Positions 15,419-22,368 of a DNA stretch of 33,644 nt are shown here, one piece after another (within the stretch, counting starts at the first letter, position 1; each line of letters opens with the position of its first letter). The notes under the pieces are model-generated. The model saw only the letters and a program-made list of their open reading frames with translations. It searched no databases and was not told where the DNA came from. The DNA comes from DASSKP01 sp035695045 (GTDB lineage: Bacteria; Actinomycetota; Actinomycetes; JAFAQI01), in the NCBI GenBank assembly GCA_035695045.1, contig DASSEX010000037.1, forward strand, positions 1-33,644, read 5' to 3'. Position numbers and translations under genes: made by a program.

Positions 15419-16104
15419 GTCGTCATCCCACCCGACGGCTGCGAACGGTGTCGGAGCAGCGCTTCCGCGACGAGCAGATCCGAGCGGGTCGTGACCTTCG
15501 CGGCCTCCGCCGAACCCGGGACGGTCACGACCCGCTCGCCGAGTCGTTCGACCAGACCCGCGTCGTCGGACGCGTCCGGGTCGGCGCCGGCAGCGTCGTG
15601 CGCCGCGACGAGTAGGGACCGGCGGAACCCTTGCGGCGTCTGCACGGCACGCAGCATCTCGCGGTCGACGGTTGCGACCACGGCACCGGCCGCGTCGACC
15701 TGCTTGATCGTGTCGGCGACGGCAACAGCGGGGACCACCGCATCGGCCCCCGCCCTCACTGCGGCAACCACACGCTCGACCAGCGACGACGGTGCGAGCC
15801 CACGTGCTGCATCGTGCACCAGCACGATGTCGACGTCCGAGGAGAGCACGTCGAGAGCACGTCGTACGGATGCCGTTCGCGTCGCCCCGCCCGCGACCAC
15901 GCGCGCGTCCGGCACGAGTGACTGCACGAGTGCAACGCTGCGGTCCGGTGCAGCCACGACGATCTCGGCCACGCCCGCTTCGCTCAGCGCGCGGCAGGCG
16001 TGCACGACCAAAGCCTCACCGCCGACCTCGACGAGGGCCTTCGGCAGGTCGGCGCCGAGCCGCTCACCTCGGCCCCCGGCCGCCACGATCGCGCCGACGG
16101 TCAC
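15415..16104 (-). CDS. ispD: 2-C-methyl-D-erythritol 4-phosphate cytidylyltransferase
   Basis: A 229-aa nucleotidyltransferase of the MEP pathway, forming CDP-methylerythritol from MEP and CTP. The N-terminal loop AIVAAGGRGERLGADLPKAL binds CTP; LVHDAARGLAP, VVPAVAVADTIK, TPQGF and DASDDAGLVE follow in family order. The GTG start at 16104 overlaps the PIN/TRAM stop as GTGA. It is made with ispF, the next pathway enzyme but one, and downstream of the PIN/TRAM gene, the same grouping seen in Bacillus (yacL-ispD-ispF). Confidence 0.95.
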   Translation of the reverse strand: MTVGAIVAAGGRGERLGADLPKALVEVGGEALVVHACRALSEAGVAEIVVAAPDRSVALVQSLVPDARVVAGGATRTASVRRALDVLSSDVDIVLVHDAARGLAPSSLVERVVAAVRAGADAVVPAVAVADTIKQVDAAGAVVATVDREMLRAVQTPQGFRRSLLVAAHDAAGADPDASDDAGLVERLGERVVTVPGSAEAAKVTTRSDLLVAEALLRHRSQPSGGMTT

Positions 16105-17243
16105 GAGCGCTGCGCGCGTGCGACCGGCGGCGGCTCCTGCGCGCCGTCCTCGCCGACGAGATGCGCGAAAACCAGCCGTCCGTTGGCGGTCGTGACGACA
16201 CTCGTGACGCGGACGTTCGCCTCGCGACCGACGAGCCGCCGCGCGTTCTCGACGACAACCATCGTGCCGTCGTCGAGATAGCCAACCGCCTGACCGGCTT
16301 CGCGTCCCGGTTTGATGAGCTGCACGGCGACGTCCTCGCCGGCGACCACGGGCGGACGCAGGGCGAGCGATAGCGCGTGCAGGTTGAGGATGCGTGCGCC
16401 CGCGACACCGGCAGCCTTCGCGAGGTTGGTGTCGAGAGTCAGCAGCGCGTAGTCGTGGTCCAGACACATCCGCATCAGCTTGCCGTCGACCTCCGGCAGC
16501 TCCGGGTGTTCGTCGCCGACCACCTCGATGTCCAGCGCAGGCTCTCGCTTGAGCGCCTGCAACGTCTCCAACCCACGACGGCCACGCGCGCGCCGCAACG
16601 TGTCGCCCGCGTCGGCAAGGCCCTGCAGCTCGTCGAGCACCGGCTGCGTGACGATGACCCGCCCGTGCAGGAACCCGGCGCGTACGACGTCGAGGATGCG
16701 GCCGTCGATGGCCACCGAGCTGTCGATGACCTGCGGCAGCGCCGACGGCGCGGCATTGCGCGGGGCCACGCCGGTGCGACCACCGAACATCGCCAGCACT
16801 CCGTCGCGCTTCGCGGCGCCGACGCGGAAGCCGAGGTAGCCGAGAACCGCGACGACGACACCGAACAACGGGATCGCGATCAGCGGATCCGGGACGAAGA
16901 ACAGCGGCCAGGCGATGCCGGCCCCGGTGAGGACACCACTGACCAGACCGATGGCGCCGGCGACCAGCGTGTCGGCGGACACCTCTCGCAAGGCAGCCTC
17001 GGTGCGGTCGGCCGTCGCCGCGACGGTGCGGCCGAGGATTCCGCCGACGACGTAGCCGAGGCCGGAGCCCACGATGATCGAGACCGCGAGCCCGTTGAAG
17101 GGACCCAGCACGTTGCTGTGCCCTCGGTCGCCGAGGAAGCGGGCGGTCTCGTAGCCGAGACCTGCGAAGAACAGGATCGTGAACAGCCGGAGGACCTCGA
17201 TGAGACCGCTCGGCGTACCCGTGCGGCCGGGTCGTCGGCTCAC
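16101..17243 (-). CDS. PIN/TRAM-domain membrane protein (YacL-like)
   Basis: A 380-aa protein with about four membrane segments in residues 14-145, a PIN-like nuclease domain (VIDSSVAIDGRILDVV.AGF, then RGRRGLE.L, LMRMCLDHDYALLTLDTNLAKAA), and a C-terminal TRAM RNA-binding domain (GREAGQAVGYLDDGTMVVVENARR). The acidic residues expected for a PIN active site are present. Its role is not established; it is often next to ispD or carD. The GTG start at 17243 is preceded by TAGGCT at seven bases, so its mRNA is probably leaderless, and this promoter probably drives ispD, ispF and perhaps the thiolase. Confidence 0.9.
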   Translation of the reverse strand: MSRRPGRTGTPSGLIEVLRLFTILFFAGLGYETARFLGDRGHSNVLGPFNGLAVSIIVGSGLGYVVGGILGRTVAATADRTEAALREVSADTLVAGAIGLVSGVLTGAGIAWPLFFVPDPLIAIPLFGVVVAVLGYLGFRVGAAKRDGVLAMFGGRTGVAPRNAAPSALPQVIDSSVAIDGRILDVVRAGFLHGRVIVTQPVLDELQGLADAGDTLRRARGRRGLETLQALKREPALDIEVVGDEHPELPEVDGKLMRMCLDHDYALLTLDTNLAKAAGVAGARILNLHALSLALRPPVVAGEDVAVQLIKPGREAGQAVGYLDDGTMVVVENARRLVGREANVRVTSVVTTANGRLVFAHLVGEDGAQEPPPVARAQRS

Positions 17244-17250
17244 GTGCCGG

Positions 17251-17256
17251 AGCCTA
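17251..17256 (-). promoter_or_regulatory. Leaderless -10 element TAGGCT for the PIN/TRAM-ispD-ispF operon
   Basis: TAGGCT, seven bases, then GTG at 17243 on the minus strand. It has the same hexamer and spacing as at cysS and the SDR gene. There is no ribosome binding site. Confidence 0.6.
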
Positions 17257-17336
17257 GTTGAGCCCCGCCGCGCCGCGGTTGTCCTCCAGGCATGAGGGGC
17301 CGCTCTCCAGCCTCCGAGGGCACTTAACCACCGCCG

Positions 17337-17434
17337 TTCTACCTACAAACAGTCGCGTGCAACGCCGCGAGCAGTCCTGCCCACGCTCGAGCCGGCAGGA
17401 ACCACCACTGAATCGCCCCCGTTTGTAGGTAGAA
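17337..17434. repeat. 98-bp palindrome-ended element A, upstream of the AbiEi/DUF559 gene
   Basis: The ends are perfect inverted 14-mers, TTCTACCTACAAAC (17337-17350) and its complement (17421-17434), separated by exactly 70 bases. Inside is an additional stem TCCTGCC/GGCAGGA enclosing CACGCTCGAGCC. Element B (18493-18590) has the same length, the same ends and the same 10-mer CCACGCTCGA at the same offset (base 45). It resembles a MITE- or REP-like unit; a regulatory role upstream of the gene is also possible. Confidence 0.8.
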
Positions 17435-17438
17435 GCGC
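17420..17438 (+). repeat. Left copy of the 19-bp inverted repeat bracketing the AbiEi/DUF559 gene
   Basis: CGTTTGTAGGTAGAAGCGC; its exact reverse complement is at 18489-18507. It extends the right end of element A by a few bases. The two copies bound a 1,088-bp segment containing only the one gene. Confidence 0.85.
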
Positions 17439-17538
17439 CGCTTTCGCTTCATCCCCAGAGGCACTGTCGCCGCGCACTGTCCACAAGCGGCCCGCAAGGC
17501 ACCGCGCGGACACCCTCGCGGATCGAGAGTGCGCGGGC

Positions 17539-18483
17539 ATGAGCCTGGACGTCGCACGCGCCGCCGCACGCTCCACCGGCGGCGTCCTCACCACCCGACA
17601 GCTCGCCGTGGCTGGGATCAACCGTCATCGCATCCGCAGCCTCATCCGCCGGGGAACGCTCGCTCGCCTGGCCCGTGGTGTCTACGTGATCGGGGACGAG
17701 GTTCTCCCCGATCCTGCTCGCGTTGCCGCTGTGTTCGACGGCGTTCTCTCCTACGAGTCCATGCTCGCGTGGATGAACGTCGACCTGCCGGTGCCGCCGT
17801 CCGCGGTGCATGTCACGGTTCCGCGCGATCGCAAGCGGACCAAGGCTGCAGAGCCCGGCGTTCAGTGTTACCGCGCACCCATCAGCCAGGTGTGCGAGTC
17901 GCGCGGCGTGCGCATGCTGCCGCCGACTCGTGTCGCCGTCGACATTGCACGCAACCGTGCTCTCGCATACGCCGTCGCCGTCGTTGACGCGATGATGCGG
18001 GCCGGACTCATCGGACTGCATGAGTTCCGCGCCGCAGCGGCTGCTGCACACGGCCCAGGCAGCAAGCAGGTCCGACTGGTTGCACGGCTTGTCGACCCAA
18101 AGGCCGAGTCCGTGCTCGAGTCGTACTGCCGGGTCCTGCTCTGGCAGCACGGCCTGCTTCCGGAGCGGACCCAGTACAACCTCCAGCACCCGCGGACAGG
18201 GTGGGTCGGCCGACTCGACTTCGCCTGGCCGTCGCTGCGCATCGCCGTCGAGGCCGACGGCTACGCGACGCACCGGGATCGCTACCGCAAGGACCGTCGC
18301 CGCTGGACCGCGATCAACCGCGCGGGATGGCTGCTGGCGGTCGTCACGTGGGAGGACGTCGTCCACGATCCCGACTATGTCGTCCAGGCAGTGCGTGACC
18401 TCTTCACCGCGCGCGCCGAGTCTGCACGGGCCGAGTCTGCCCGCGCCGAGTCCGCGCGCGCCGAGTCCGCAGTCGCGGCCTGA
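17539..18483 (+). CDS. AbiEi-like winged-helix plus DUF559 (Vsr-like nuclease fold) protein
   Basis: A 314-aa protein. The N-terminal 45 residues (GGVLTTRQLAVAGINRHRIRSLIRRGTL..LARGVYVIG) are the winged-helix domain of AbiEi-type antitoxins, which bind inverted repeats. The C-terminal half has the DUF559/PD-(D/E)XK pattern: Asp in GRLDFAWP, Glu and Asp in VEADG, then H.DRYRKDRRR and a final strand. It ends in four AESAR-type repeats. No AbiEii toxin is adjacent. It interrupts the carD to PIN/TRAM neighbourhood on the opposite strand and is bracketed by inverted repeats, suggesting insertion. The ATG at 17539 has only a weak GAGAG before it. Possible jobs are an orphan regulator, a homing-type or transposition-linked nuclease, or a defence protein; none is demonstrated. 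Confidence 0.85.
   Translation: MSLDVARAAARSTGGVLTTRQLAVAGINRHRIRSLIRRGTLARLARGVYVIGDEVLPDPARVAAVFDGVLSYESMLAWMNVDLPVPPSAVHVTVPRDRKRTKAAEPGVQCYRAPISQVCESRGVRMLPPTRVAVDIARNRALAYAVAVVDAMMRAGLIGLHEFRAAAAAAHGPGSKQVRLVARLVDPKAESVLESYCRVLLWQHGLLPERTQYNLQHPRTGWVGRLDFAWPSLRIAVEADGYATHRDRYRKDRRRWTAINRAGWLLAVVTWEDVVHDPDYVVQAVRDLFTARAESARAESARAESARAESAVAA
18415..18474 (+). repeat. Tandem 15-bp repeat, four copies, coding AESAR
   Basis: Four contiguous 15-base units, GCCGAGTC(T/C)GC plus four variable bases, encode AESAR three times and then AESAV at the end of the AbiEi/DUF559 protein. Differences are mostly at third positions, so the units have aged slightly. Copy number may vary between strains. Confidence 0.85.
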
Positions 18484-18488
18484 CTGCA

Positions 18489-18507
18489 GCGCTTCTACCT
18501 ACAAACG
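18489..18507 (-). repeat. Right copy of the 19-bp inverted repeat bracketing the AbiEi/DUF559 gene
   Basis: GCGCTTCTACCTACAAACG, the exact reverse complement of 17420-17438, beginning six bases after the gene's stop codon. Confidence 0.85.
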
Positions 18508-18590
18508 TGCCCGAACTCCGCCCGTAGGCAAGAGTTCCACGCTCGACAGGCGGCCAACCGCCGCCGAACGACCCGCGTTTGTAGGTAATT
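18493..18590. repeat. 98-bp palindrome-ended element B, downstream of the AbiEi/DUF559 gene
   Basis: TTCTACCTACAAAC (18493-18506) and GTTTGTAGGTA plus a diverged ATT (18577-18590), with exactly 70 bases between. The core CCACGCTCGA is at 18537-18546, the same offset as in element A; the remaining interior has drifted, with the right half more similar than the left. With element A this gives four copies of TACCTACAAAC in alternating orientation around one gene. Confidence 0.8.
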
Positions 18591-18717
18591 CGGCCGCGAA
18601 AGGCGCTGCGAAAGGCGCGCGAGAGCTCACGGCCGCGCCGGCAAGGCGGCAGGGAGCGCCGCGACCTCGGGTCGCAAGCGACCGACAACGCAGCCGCCGT
18701 GGGCGTGAGCCCCGGGA

Positions 18718-19200
18718 TCAGCCGGCGAGAACTTCGTCGAGGAGAGCTTCGGCCTTGTCCTCGTTGGTGCCTTCGGCGAGCGCGAGCTCGCTGACCAGGA
18801 TCTGGCGCGCCTTCGCGAGCATGCGCTTCTCGCCGGCGGACAGACCGCGCTCACGGTCGCGGCGCCACAGGTCGCGGACGACCTCGGCGACCTTGTTGAC
18901 GTCGCCGGAGGCGATCTTCTCGACGTTGGCCTTGTAGCGGCGCGACCAGTTGGTCGGCTCCTCGGTGTGCGGGGCCTTGAGGATCTCGAAGACGCGCTCG
19001 AGACCGTCCTGCCCGACCACGTCGCGAACGCCGACGTACTCGGCGTTGTCCGCAGGCACGCGCACCGTCAGGTCGCCCTGGGCGACCTTCAGGACGAGGT
19101 ACATCCGCTCCTCGCCCTTGATGGTGCGAGTCTCGATAGCCTCGATCAGTGCAGCCCCGTGATGGGGGTAGACGACAGTCTCGCCGACCTCGAACGTCAT
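18718..19200 (-). CDS. carD: CarD-family RNA polymerase-binding regulator
   Basis: A 160-aa protein. The N-terminal RNA-polymerase interaction domain (FEVGETVVYPHHGAALIEAIETR.IKGEER.YLVLKV..GDLTVRVPADNAEYVGVRDVV) is followed by the helical DNA-binding domain (WSRRYKANVEKIASGDVNKVAEVVRDLWRRDRERGLSAGEKRMLAKARQILVSELALA). In mycobacteria CarD is essential and stabilises open promoter complexes, notably at rRNA genes. It has a strong ribosome binding site (GGAAGGGA, about 9 nt spacing). A weak -10 (TATCTT) lies at 19265-19270. It is normally near ispD; here the DUF559 island separates it from the PIN/TRAM-ispD-ispF operon. Confidence 0.96.
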   Translation of the reverse strand: MTFEVGETVVYPHHGAALIEAIETRTIKGEERMYLVLKVAQGDLTVRVPADNAEYVGVRDVVGQDGLERVFEILKAPHTEEPTNWSRRYKANVEKIASGDVNKVAEVVRDLWRRDRERGLSAGEKRMLAKARQILVSELALAEGTNEDKAEALLDEVLAG

Positions 19201-19414
19201 GCGCGCAATTCCCTTCCGCCTCGTCCAGGGTACCACGCAGACGCCCGCAAGGAGAGGTCCTTCCAAGATAAAACCGCAGGTCAGAGCCTTTGTCGCGGCG
19301 CAAGACGGGTCACATGGGCTCTTGACAACTCCCCCTTGCGCATGCCTCGCGCGCGCCTTCACGCCCGGTCGGACCGGGCTGTTGTCCGGCGCGGAAGCCG
19401 CGCATACTGGTGCG
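19201..19414. promoter_or_regulatory. Divergent promoter region between carD and the redoxin-UbiA-SCO1-LpqE operon
   Basis: This 214-bp gap must hold promoters for both directions. On the plus strand CATACT (19403-19408) is six bases before the ATG at 19415 with TTGTCC 15 bp upstream, so the operon may be leaderless. On the minus strand TATCTT (19265-19270) is a weak -10 for carD. Nothing else is recognised. Confidence 0.4.
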
Positions 19415-20140
19415 ATGGCCGACGACGCGCCGTGGATCGACCCCGTCGTCGTGCCCGATGACATCCGGGCACTGCAGGCAGATATCGACGCCTATCACCG
19501 CGAGCTTCGCGACGCCCGCCGCCATCCGCTCGTACGACGGCTGTCCGCCTCCAGGCTGTGGCGCCGTGGCGCGACACCGGCTGCGATCGTCGCGACCGCC
19601 TTCGCTCTGGCGGCGGTGGTGTTCGCGGTTCTGACGCTCGGTGATCCCGGTGTGGGCCGCCGCGCCTTGCCGTCGCCCATCGCCAGTGCACCGGCCGCAG
19701 CAGTCGGTGCGGTCGACGGCCTCCTGCCGGACGTCACCGTGCGCACCATCAGTGGCGAGGCGCGCTCCGTCCGTGACCTCCGCCCGGCGCTCGTGGCACT
19801 GCTGCCGATCCACTGCAACTGCGCCGCGCTCATGAGCTCGCTCGCGGGGCAGGCCGAGACGGTCGGTGCGTCGCTCGTCGCCATCGCTCCTGCCGCGCAG
19901 GACGCCGAGGTCGCGGCGCTTTCCGGCCGGACGCACAGTGGTCAGGTGGCCGCCTACTTCGACCCGGCGCACGCGCTCGCCGACGTCTACCAGGCCGCCG
20001 GCGTGACACTTCTGGTCGTCGCCCCGGACGCGACCGTCCGGCACGTGCTGCACGACGTGCAGCCCGGGGCGCACGTCGAGGCACTGCTGTACGACGGCAT
20101 CGGCGCGCCGAGCGTGGCTCGCGACGCAGGCACCCGCTGA
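19415..20140 (+). CDS. Membrane-anchored redoxin-like protein
   Basis: A 241-aa protein with an N-terminal cytoplasmic segment of about 55 residues, one membrane helix (about residues 53-74), and an external domain of thioredoxin/AhpC-like layout (LLPDVTVRTISGEARSVRDLRPALVALLPIHCNCAALMSSL...LVAIAP...AYFDPAHALADVYQAAGVTLLVVAPDATVRHVL). The place of the usual CxxC is taken by HCNC, so two cysteines are separated by one residue. It may be a redox or metal-handling partner of the SCO1 protein two genes on. The UbiA gene overlaps its stop as CTGA. Family assignment is by pattern only; function unknown. Confidence 0.7.
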   Translation: MADDAPWIDPVVVPDDIRALQADIDAYHRELRDARRHPLVRRLSASRLWRRGATPAAIVATAFALAAVVFAVLTLGDPGVGRRALPSPIASAPAAAVGAVDGLLPDVTVRTISGEARSVRDLRPALVALLPIHCNCAALMSSLAGQAETVGASLVAIAPAAQDAEVAALSGRTHSGQVAAYFDPAHALADVYQAAGVTLLVVAPDATVRHVLHDVQPGAHVEALLYDGIGAPSVARDAGTR

Positions 20141-21006
20141 CCACCACTGCACGCGCCGGGCGCCCCTCGCTGCGCTCGCTGCACACTCTCGGTGCAATCG
20201 TCCGCGCCACGCATGCCCTGCCGACGCTGGCGGTCACGGCGTTCTTCACGGCCGTCGCGCTCTCCGCGGGGCTCGGCGCGCGGAGCGCGCTGCTCGCACT
20301 CGCTGTCGTCGTCGGGCAGTCGTCGATCGGATGGGCCAACGACTACCTCGACGCGGGGCGTGACCGCGCCGCGACACGCAGCGACAAGCCGATCGCCACC
20401 GGGGACGTCGACGACGGCGTGGTCGGCATCTGCGCAGCGCTGGCCCTGGCGGCGGACGTTCCGTTGTCACTCGCAGTCGGCTGGCGCGCGGGAGCGGCGC
20501 ATCTCGTCGCCGTCGGCTCGGCATGGATGTACAACCTGCAGCTCAAATACACGTGGGCGAGCTGGGCGCCGTACGTCCTGTCCTTCGGGCTGGTGCCGGT
20601 CATCGTCGCGACGGCGTTGCCGGGTGCACCTCTTCCGCAGGCGACGCTGGTCGCCGCCGGTTCCTGCTGCGGCATCGCCGCCCACTTCGCCAACACCGTC
20701 GGCGATGCCGCCGACGACGCGCTGACCGGCGTGCGAGGACTTCCCCAGCGAATAGGCCCTGCCGCATCGACGATCGTCGCCGCGGGGTTCGTCGCGGTCG
20801 CATCGCTGCTGCTCGTCGTCGCGACCGATGCCGCCGCGCCCGCCGTGGTCGCGGCGGTCGTGAGTGTGGCGGGGGTGTTCGCCACGCCGTTGCTCCTGCG
20901 CCGGACAGCCGGACGGCACGTCGCGTTCCGTGTGGTCATCGCCGCCGTGGCCGTGATGGTCGTCGCCTTCGTCGTCAGCGGTGGTGACCGCTTGGTGGCG
21001 AAGTGA
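20137..21006 (+). CDS. UbiA-family prenyltransferase with probable CTG start
   Basis: About 289 aa, eight or so hydrophobic segments. The first Asp-rich motif is NDYLDAGRDRAATRSDKPIATG and the second region is NTVGDAADDALTGVRGLPQRIG, the UbiA superfamily layout; such enzymes move isoprenoid chains onto aromatic or other acceptors. The acceptor is unknown; it does not match haem O synthase well. No ATG, GTG or TTG occurs in frame before the first Asp motif. The first in-frame GTG (20419) would delete the active site. The only sensible start is CTG at 20137, overlapping the previous stop as CTGA with GCAGG upstream. This gives a normal family length. Confidence 0.75.
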   Translation: MTTTARAGRPSLRSLHTLGAIVRATHALPTLAVTAFFTAVALSAGLGARSALLALAVVVGQSSIGWANDYLDAGRDRAATRSDKPIATGDVDDGVVGICAALALAADVPLSLAVGWRAGAAHLVAVGSAWMYNLQLKYTWASWAPYVLSFGLVPVIVATALPGAPLPQATLVAAGSCCGIAAHFANTVGDAADDALTGVRGLPQRIGPAASTIVAAGFVAVASLLLVVATDAAAPAVVAAVVSVAGVFATPLLLRRTAGRHVAFRVVIAAVAVMVVAFVVSGGDRLVAK

Positions 21007-21039
21007 ACCGACCGGCAGCCGGTTGCGAGGATTGAGGCC

Positions 21040-21699
21040 GTGAACGTGTCCCATCCGACGGCCTCGGCCGTGAGAGCCGCCGTTCTCGCCGTACTGATCC
21101 TGGTCGTCAGCGGCTGCGGCGCCGGTTCGAGCGCGGGGACCCAGTCGATCGACCAGCCGACGTCCACCGCGCTCCACGGCGCCGTCCCGAGCGAGCACGC
21201 GCCGAAGCCGTCGTTCCGGCTCGTGACCACGGAGGGCAAGCCCTTCGACTTCGCCGGCGACACCAACGGCAAGGCGACGTTGCTCTACGTCGGCTACACG
21301 CACTGCCCGGACGAGTGCCCCACGGCCATGGCCGACGTGGCGGCGGCGCTGCGGCGCACCGACCCGTCGATCGCTCGACAGGTGGACGTCGTCTTTGTCA
21401 CCTCAGACCCCTGGCGCGACACCCGCGCGGTGCTGCGCAAGTGGCTCGACCGGTTCAACTCCTCGTTCATCGGGCTCACCGGAACCCCGACCCAGGTCGC
21501 CGCCGCCGAGGTCGCGCTGGGCATGCCGATCGCGAAGCGGGAAGCCGCTCCCAAGAGCTACGGGTCGGGTAAGTACGCTGTCACTCACTTCGCGGCCGTG
21601 ATCGCCTACGGACGCGACGGCCGGGTCGCGACGCTCTATCCGTCGGGCATCACGCCGGCCGAGATCGCCGCCGACCTTCCGGTGCTCGTCAAGGGGTGA
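21040..21699 (+). CDS. SCO1/SenC-family copper-binding lipoprotein
   Basis: A 219-aa lipoprotein: signal peptide with lipobox VSGC, then a thioredoxin-fold SCO domain. The copper-binding motif is THCPDECPTAM (CxxxC) and the distal histidine is in AVTHFAAV; FVTSDPWRDT matches the family. SCO proteins deliver copper to cytochrome c oxidase or keep its CuA cysteines reduced. The GTG start at 21040 lies 33 bp after the UbiA gene and has GAGG about nine bases upstream. No oxidase genes are in the window. Confidence 0.92.
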   Translation: MNVSHPTASAVRAAVLAVLILVVSGCGAGSSAGTQSIDQPTSTALHGAVPSEHAPKPSFRLVTTEGKPFDFAGDTNGKATLLYVGYTHCPDECPTAMADVAAALRRTDPSIARQVDVVFVTSDPWRDTRAVLRKWLDRFNSSFIGLTGTPTQVAAAEVALGMPIAKREAAPKSYGSGKYAVTHFAAVIAYGRDGRVATLYPSGITPAEIAADLPVLVKG

Positions 21700-21709
21700 C
21701 CGACCGCAG

Positions 21710-22357
21710 ATGATTCCACGCCGCACGCTGGGCGCCGCCGTCATCGCTGTCCTCCCGCTCGTGGCCGCATGCGGCGCCGGGCGCAACACGACGACCGACC
21801 AGGAGCGACAGACGCCGTACGTCGCAGGCGCTTCCGTCGGCTCGCTGCTGGTGACCGCCGCTTCGCTCGTGCCGGCGCAGGCCGGTTCGTCCGGCGGGGC
21901 GAGCACCAGCGCCACGCCGACCGCCACGCCGTCTGCCGGCAGTACGTCGAGCAGCGGCAGCGGGGCACCCGCCGACGGCTACCTGATCGTGACGATCGTC
22001 AACCACGGCACGTCGCCGGACCAGCTCACCGGCGTGCAGGTGCAGGGCGCCTCGGTGACCCCGACGGACACTTCGCAGAAGGCACTGTCGCTGCCGCCGT
22101 CCCAGGCAGTGGCGTTCGGTGACCCCGACAGCGGCAGCAGCAGCGGTAACGCCCTTCAGGTCAGTGGGCTGACGCAGCCGCTCACGCCCGGGACCTCGAT
22201 GCCGGTGACGTTCCAGTTCCAGAACGCCGGCTCGGTGACGATCCAGGTGCCGGTCCAGGAGACCTCCGGCACCACCGCGACGTCGACGCCGCTGCCGCTG
22301 ACCGGGAGCTACCCGGCGGCGTCGGAGACGCCCGAAGGCCTGCCGAGCGGCGGCTGA
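21710..22357 (+). CDS. LpqE-like lipoprotein
   Basis: A 215-aa lipoprotein with lipobox LVAAC, a Ser/Thr/Gly-rich low-complexity insert (about residues 60-88) and a beta-sandwich domain: YLIVTIVNHGTSPDQLTGVQ, GASVTP, LPPSQAVAFGDPD, QPLTPGTSMPVTFQFQNAGSVTIQVPV. This follows the layout of mycobacterial LpqE (Rv3584), which lies next to carD there too. The fold recalls copper chaperones of the PCu(A)C type, but the Met/His ligand pattern is absent. With SCO1 just upstream, a role in metal delivery is a fair guess only. The ATG is 10 bp after the SCO1 stop. Confidence 0.8.
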   Translation: MIPRRTLGAAVIAVLPLVAACGAGRNTTTDQERQTPYVAGASVGSLLVTAASLVPAQAGSSGGASTSATPTATPSAGSTSSSGSGAPADGYLIVTIVNHGTSPDQLTGVQVQGASVTPTDTSQKALSLPPSQAVAFGDPDSGSSSGNALQVSGLTQPLTPGTSMPVTFQFQNAGSVTIQVPVQETSGTTATSTPLPLTGSYPAASETPEGLPSGG

Positions 22358-22368
22358 CCGTCGTCAGC
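22353..22368. terminator. Compact bidirectional hairpin joining the ends of the lpqE-like gene and gpmA
   Basis: GCTGAC-CGTC-GTCAGC; both stop codons lie in the two stem arms, and the flanking bases extend the pairing with one mismatch. It probably works as a short shared terminator, though there is no T-run. Confidence 0.45.

Noticed and set aside
13832..16195. Very long plus-strand open frame (about 787 codons) across the thiolase, ispF and ispD genes.
   Set aside because: It is antisense to three intact, conserved enzymes; its composition (Arg, Ala, Ser, Thr-rich with no motifs) is the usual shadow in 70% G+C DNA.
17337..17434. Simple intrinsic terminator for the PIN/TRAM side.
   Set aside because: The PIN/TRAM gene starts, not ends, here, and no gene converges on element A, so termination would not explain it.
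17539..18483. Type IV toxin-antitoxin pair (AbiE).
   Set aside because: Only the AbiEi-like winged helix is present, fused to a DUF559 domain; no AbiEii nucleotidyltransferase toxin lies beside it.
17337..18590. CRISPR array, because a short motif occurs four times with regular spacing.
   Set aside because: The copies alternate in orientation, spacing is 70 bases within pairs but about 1 kb between them, and no cas gene is present.
19322..19327. TTGACA on the plus strand, a perfect -35 hexamer between carD and the redoxin-like gene.
   Set aside because: No -10-like sequence lies 16-18 bases downstream (the next bases are G+C-rich), and the likelier -10 at 19403 is too far away.
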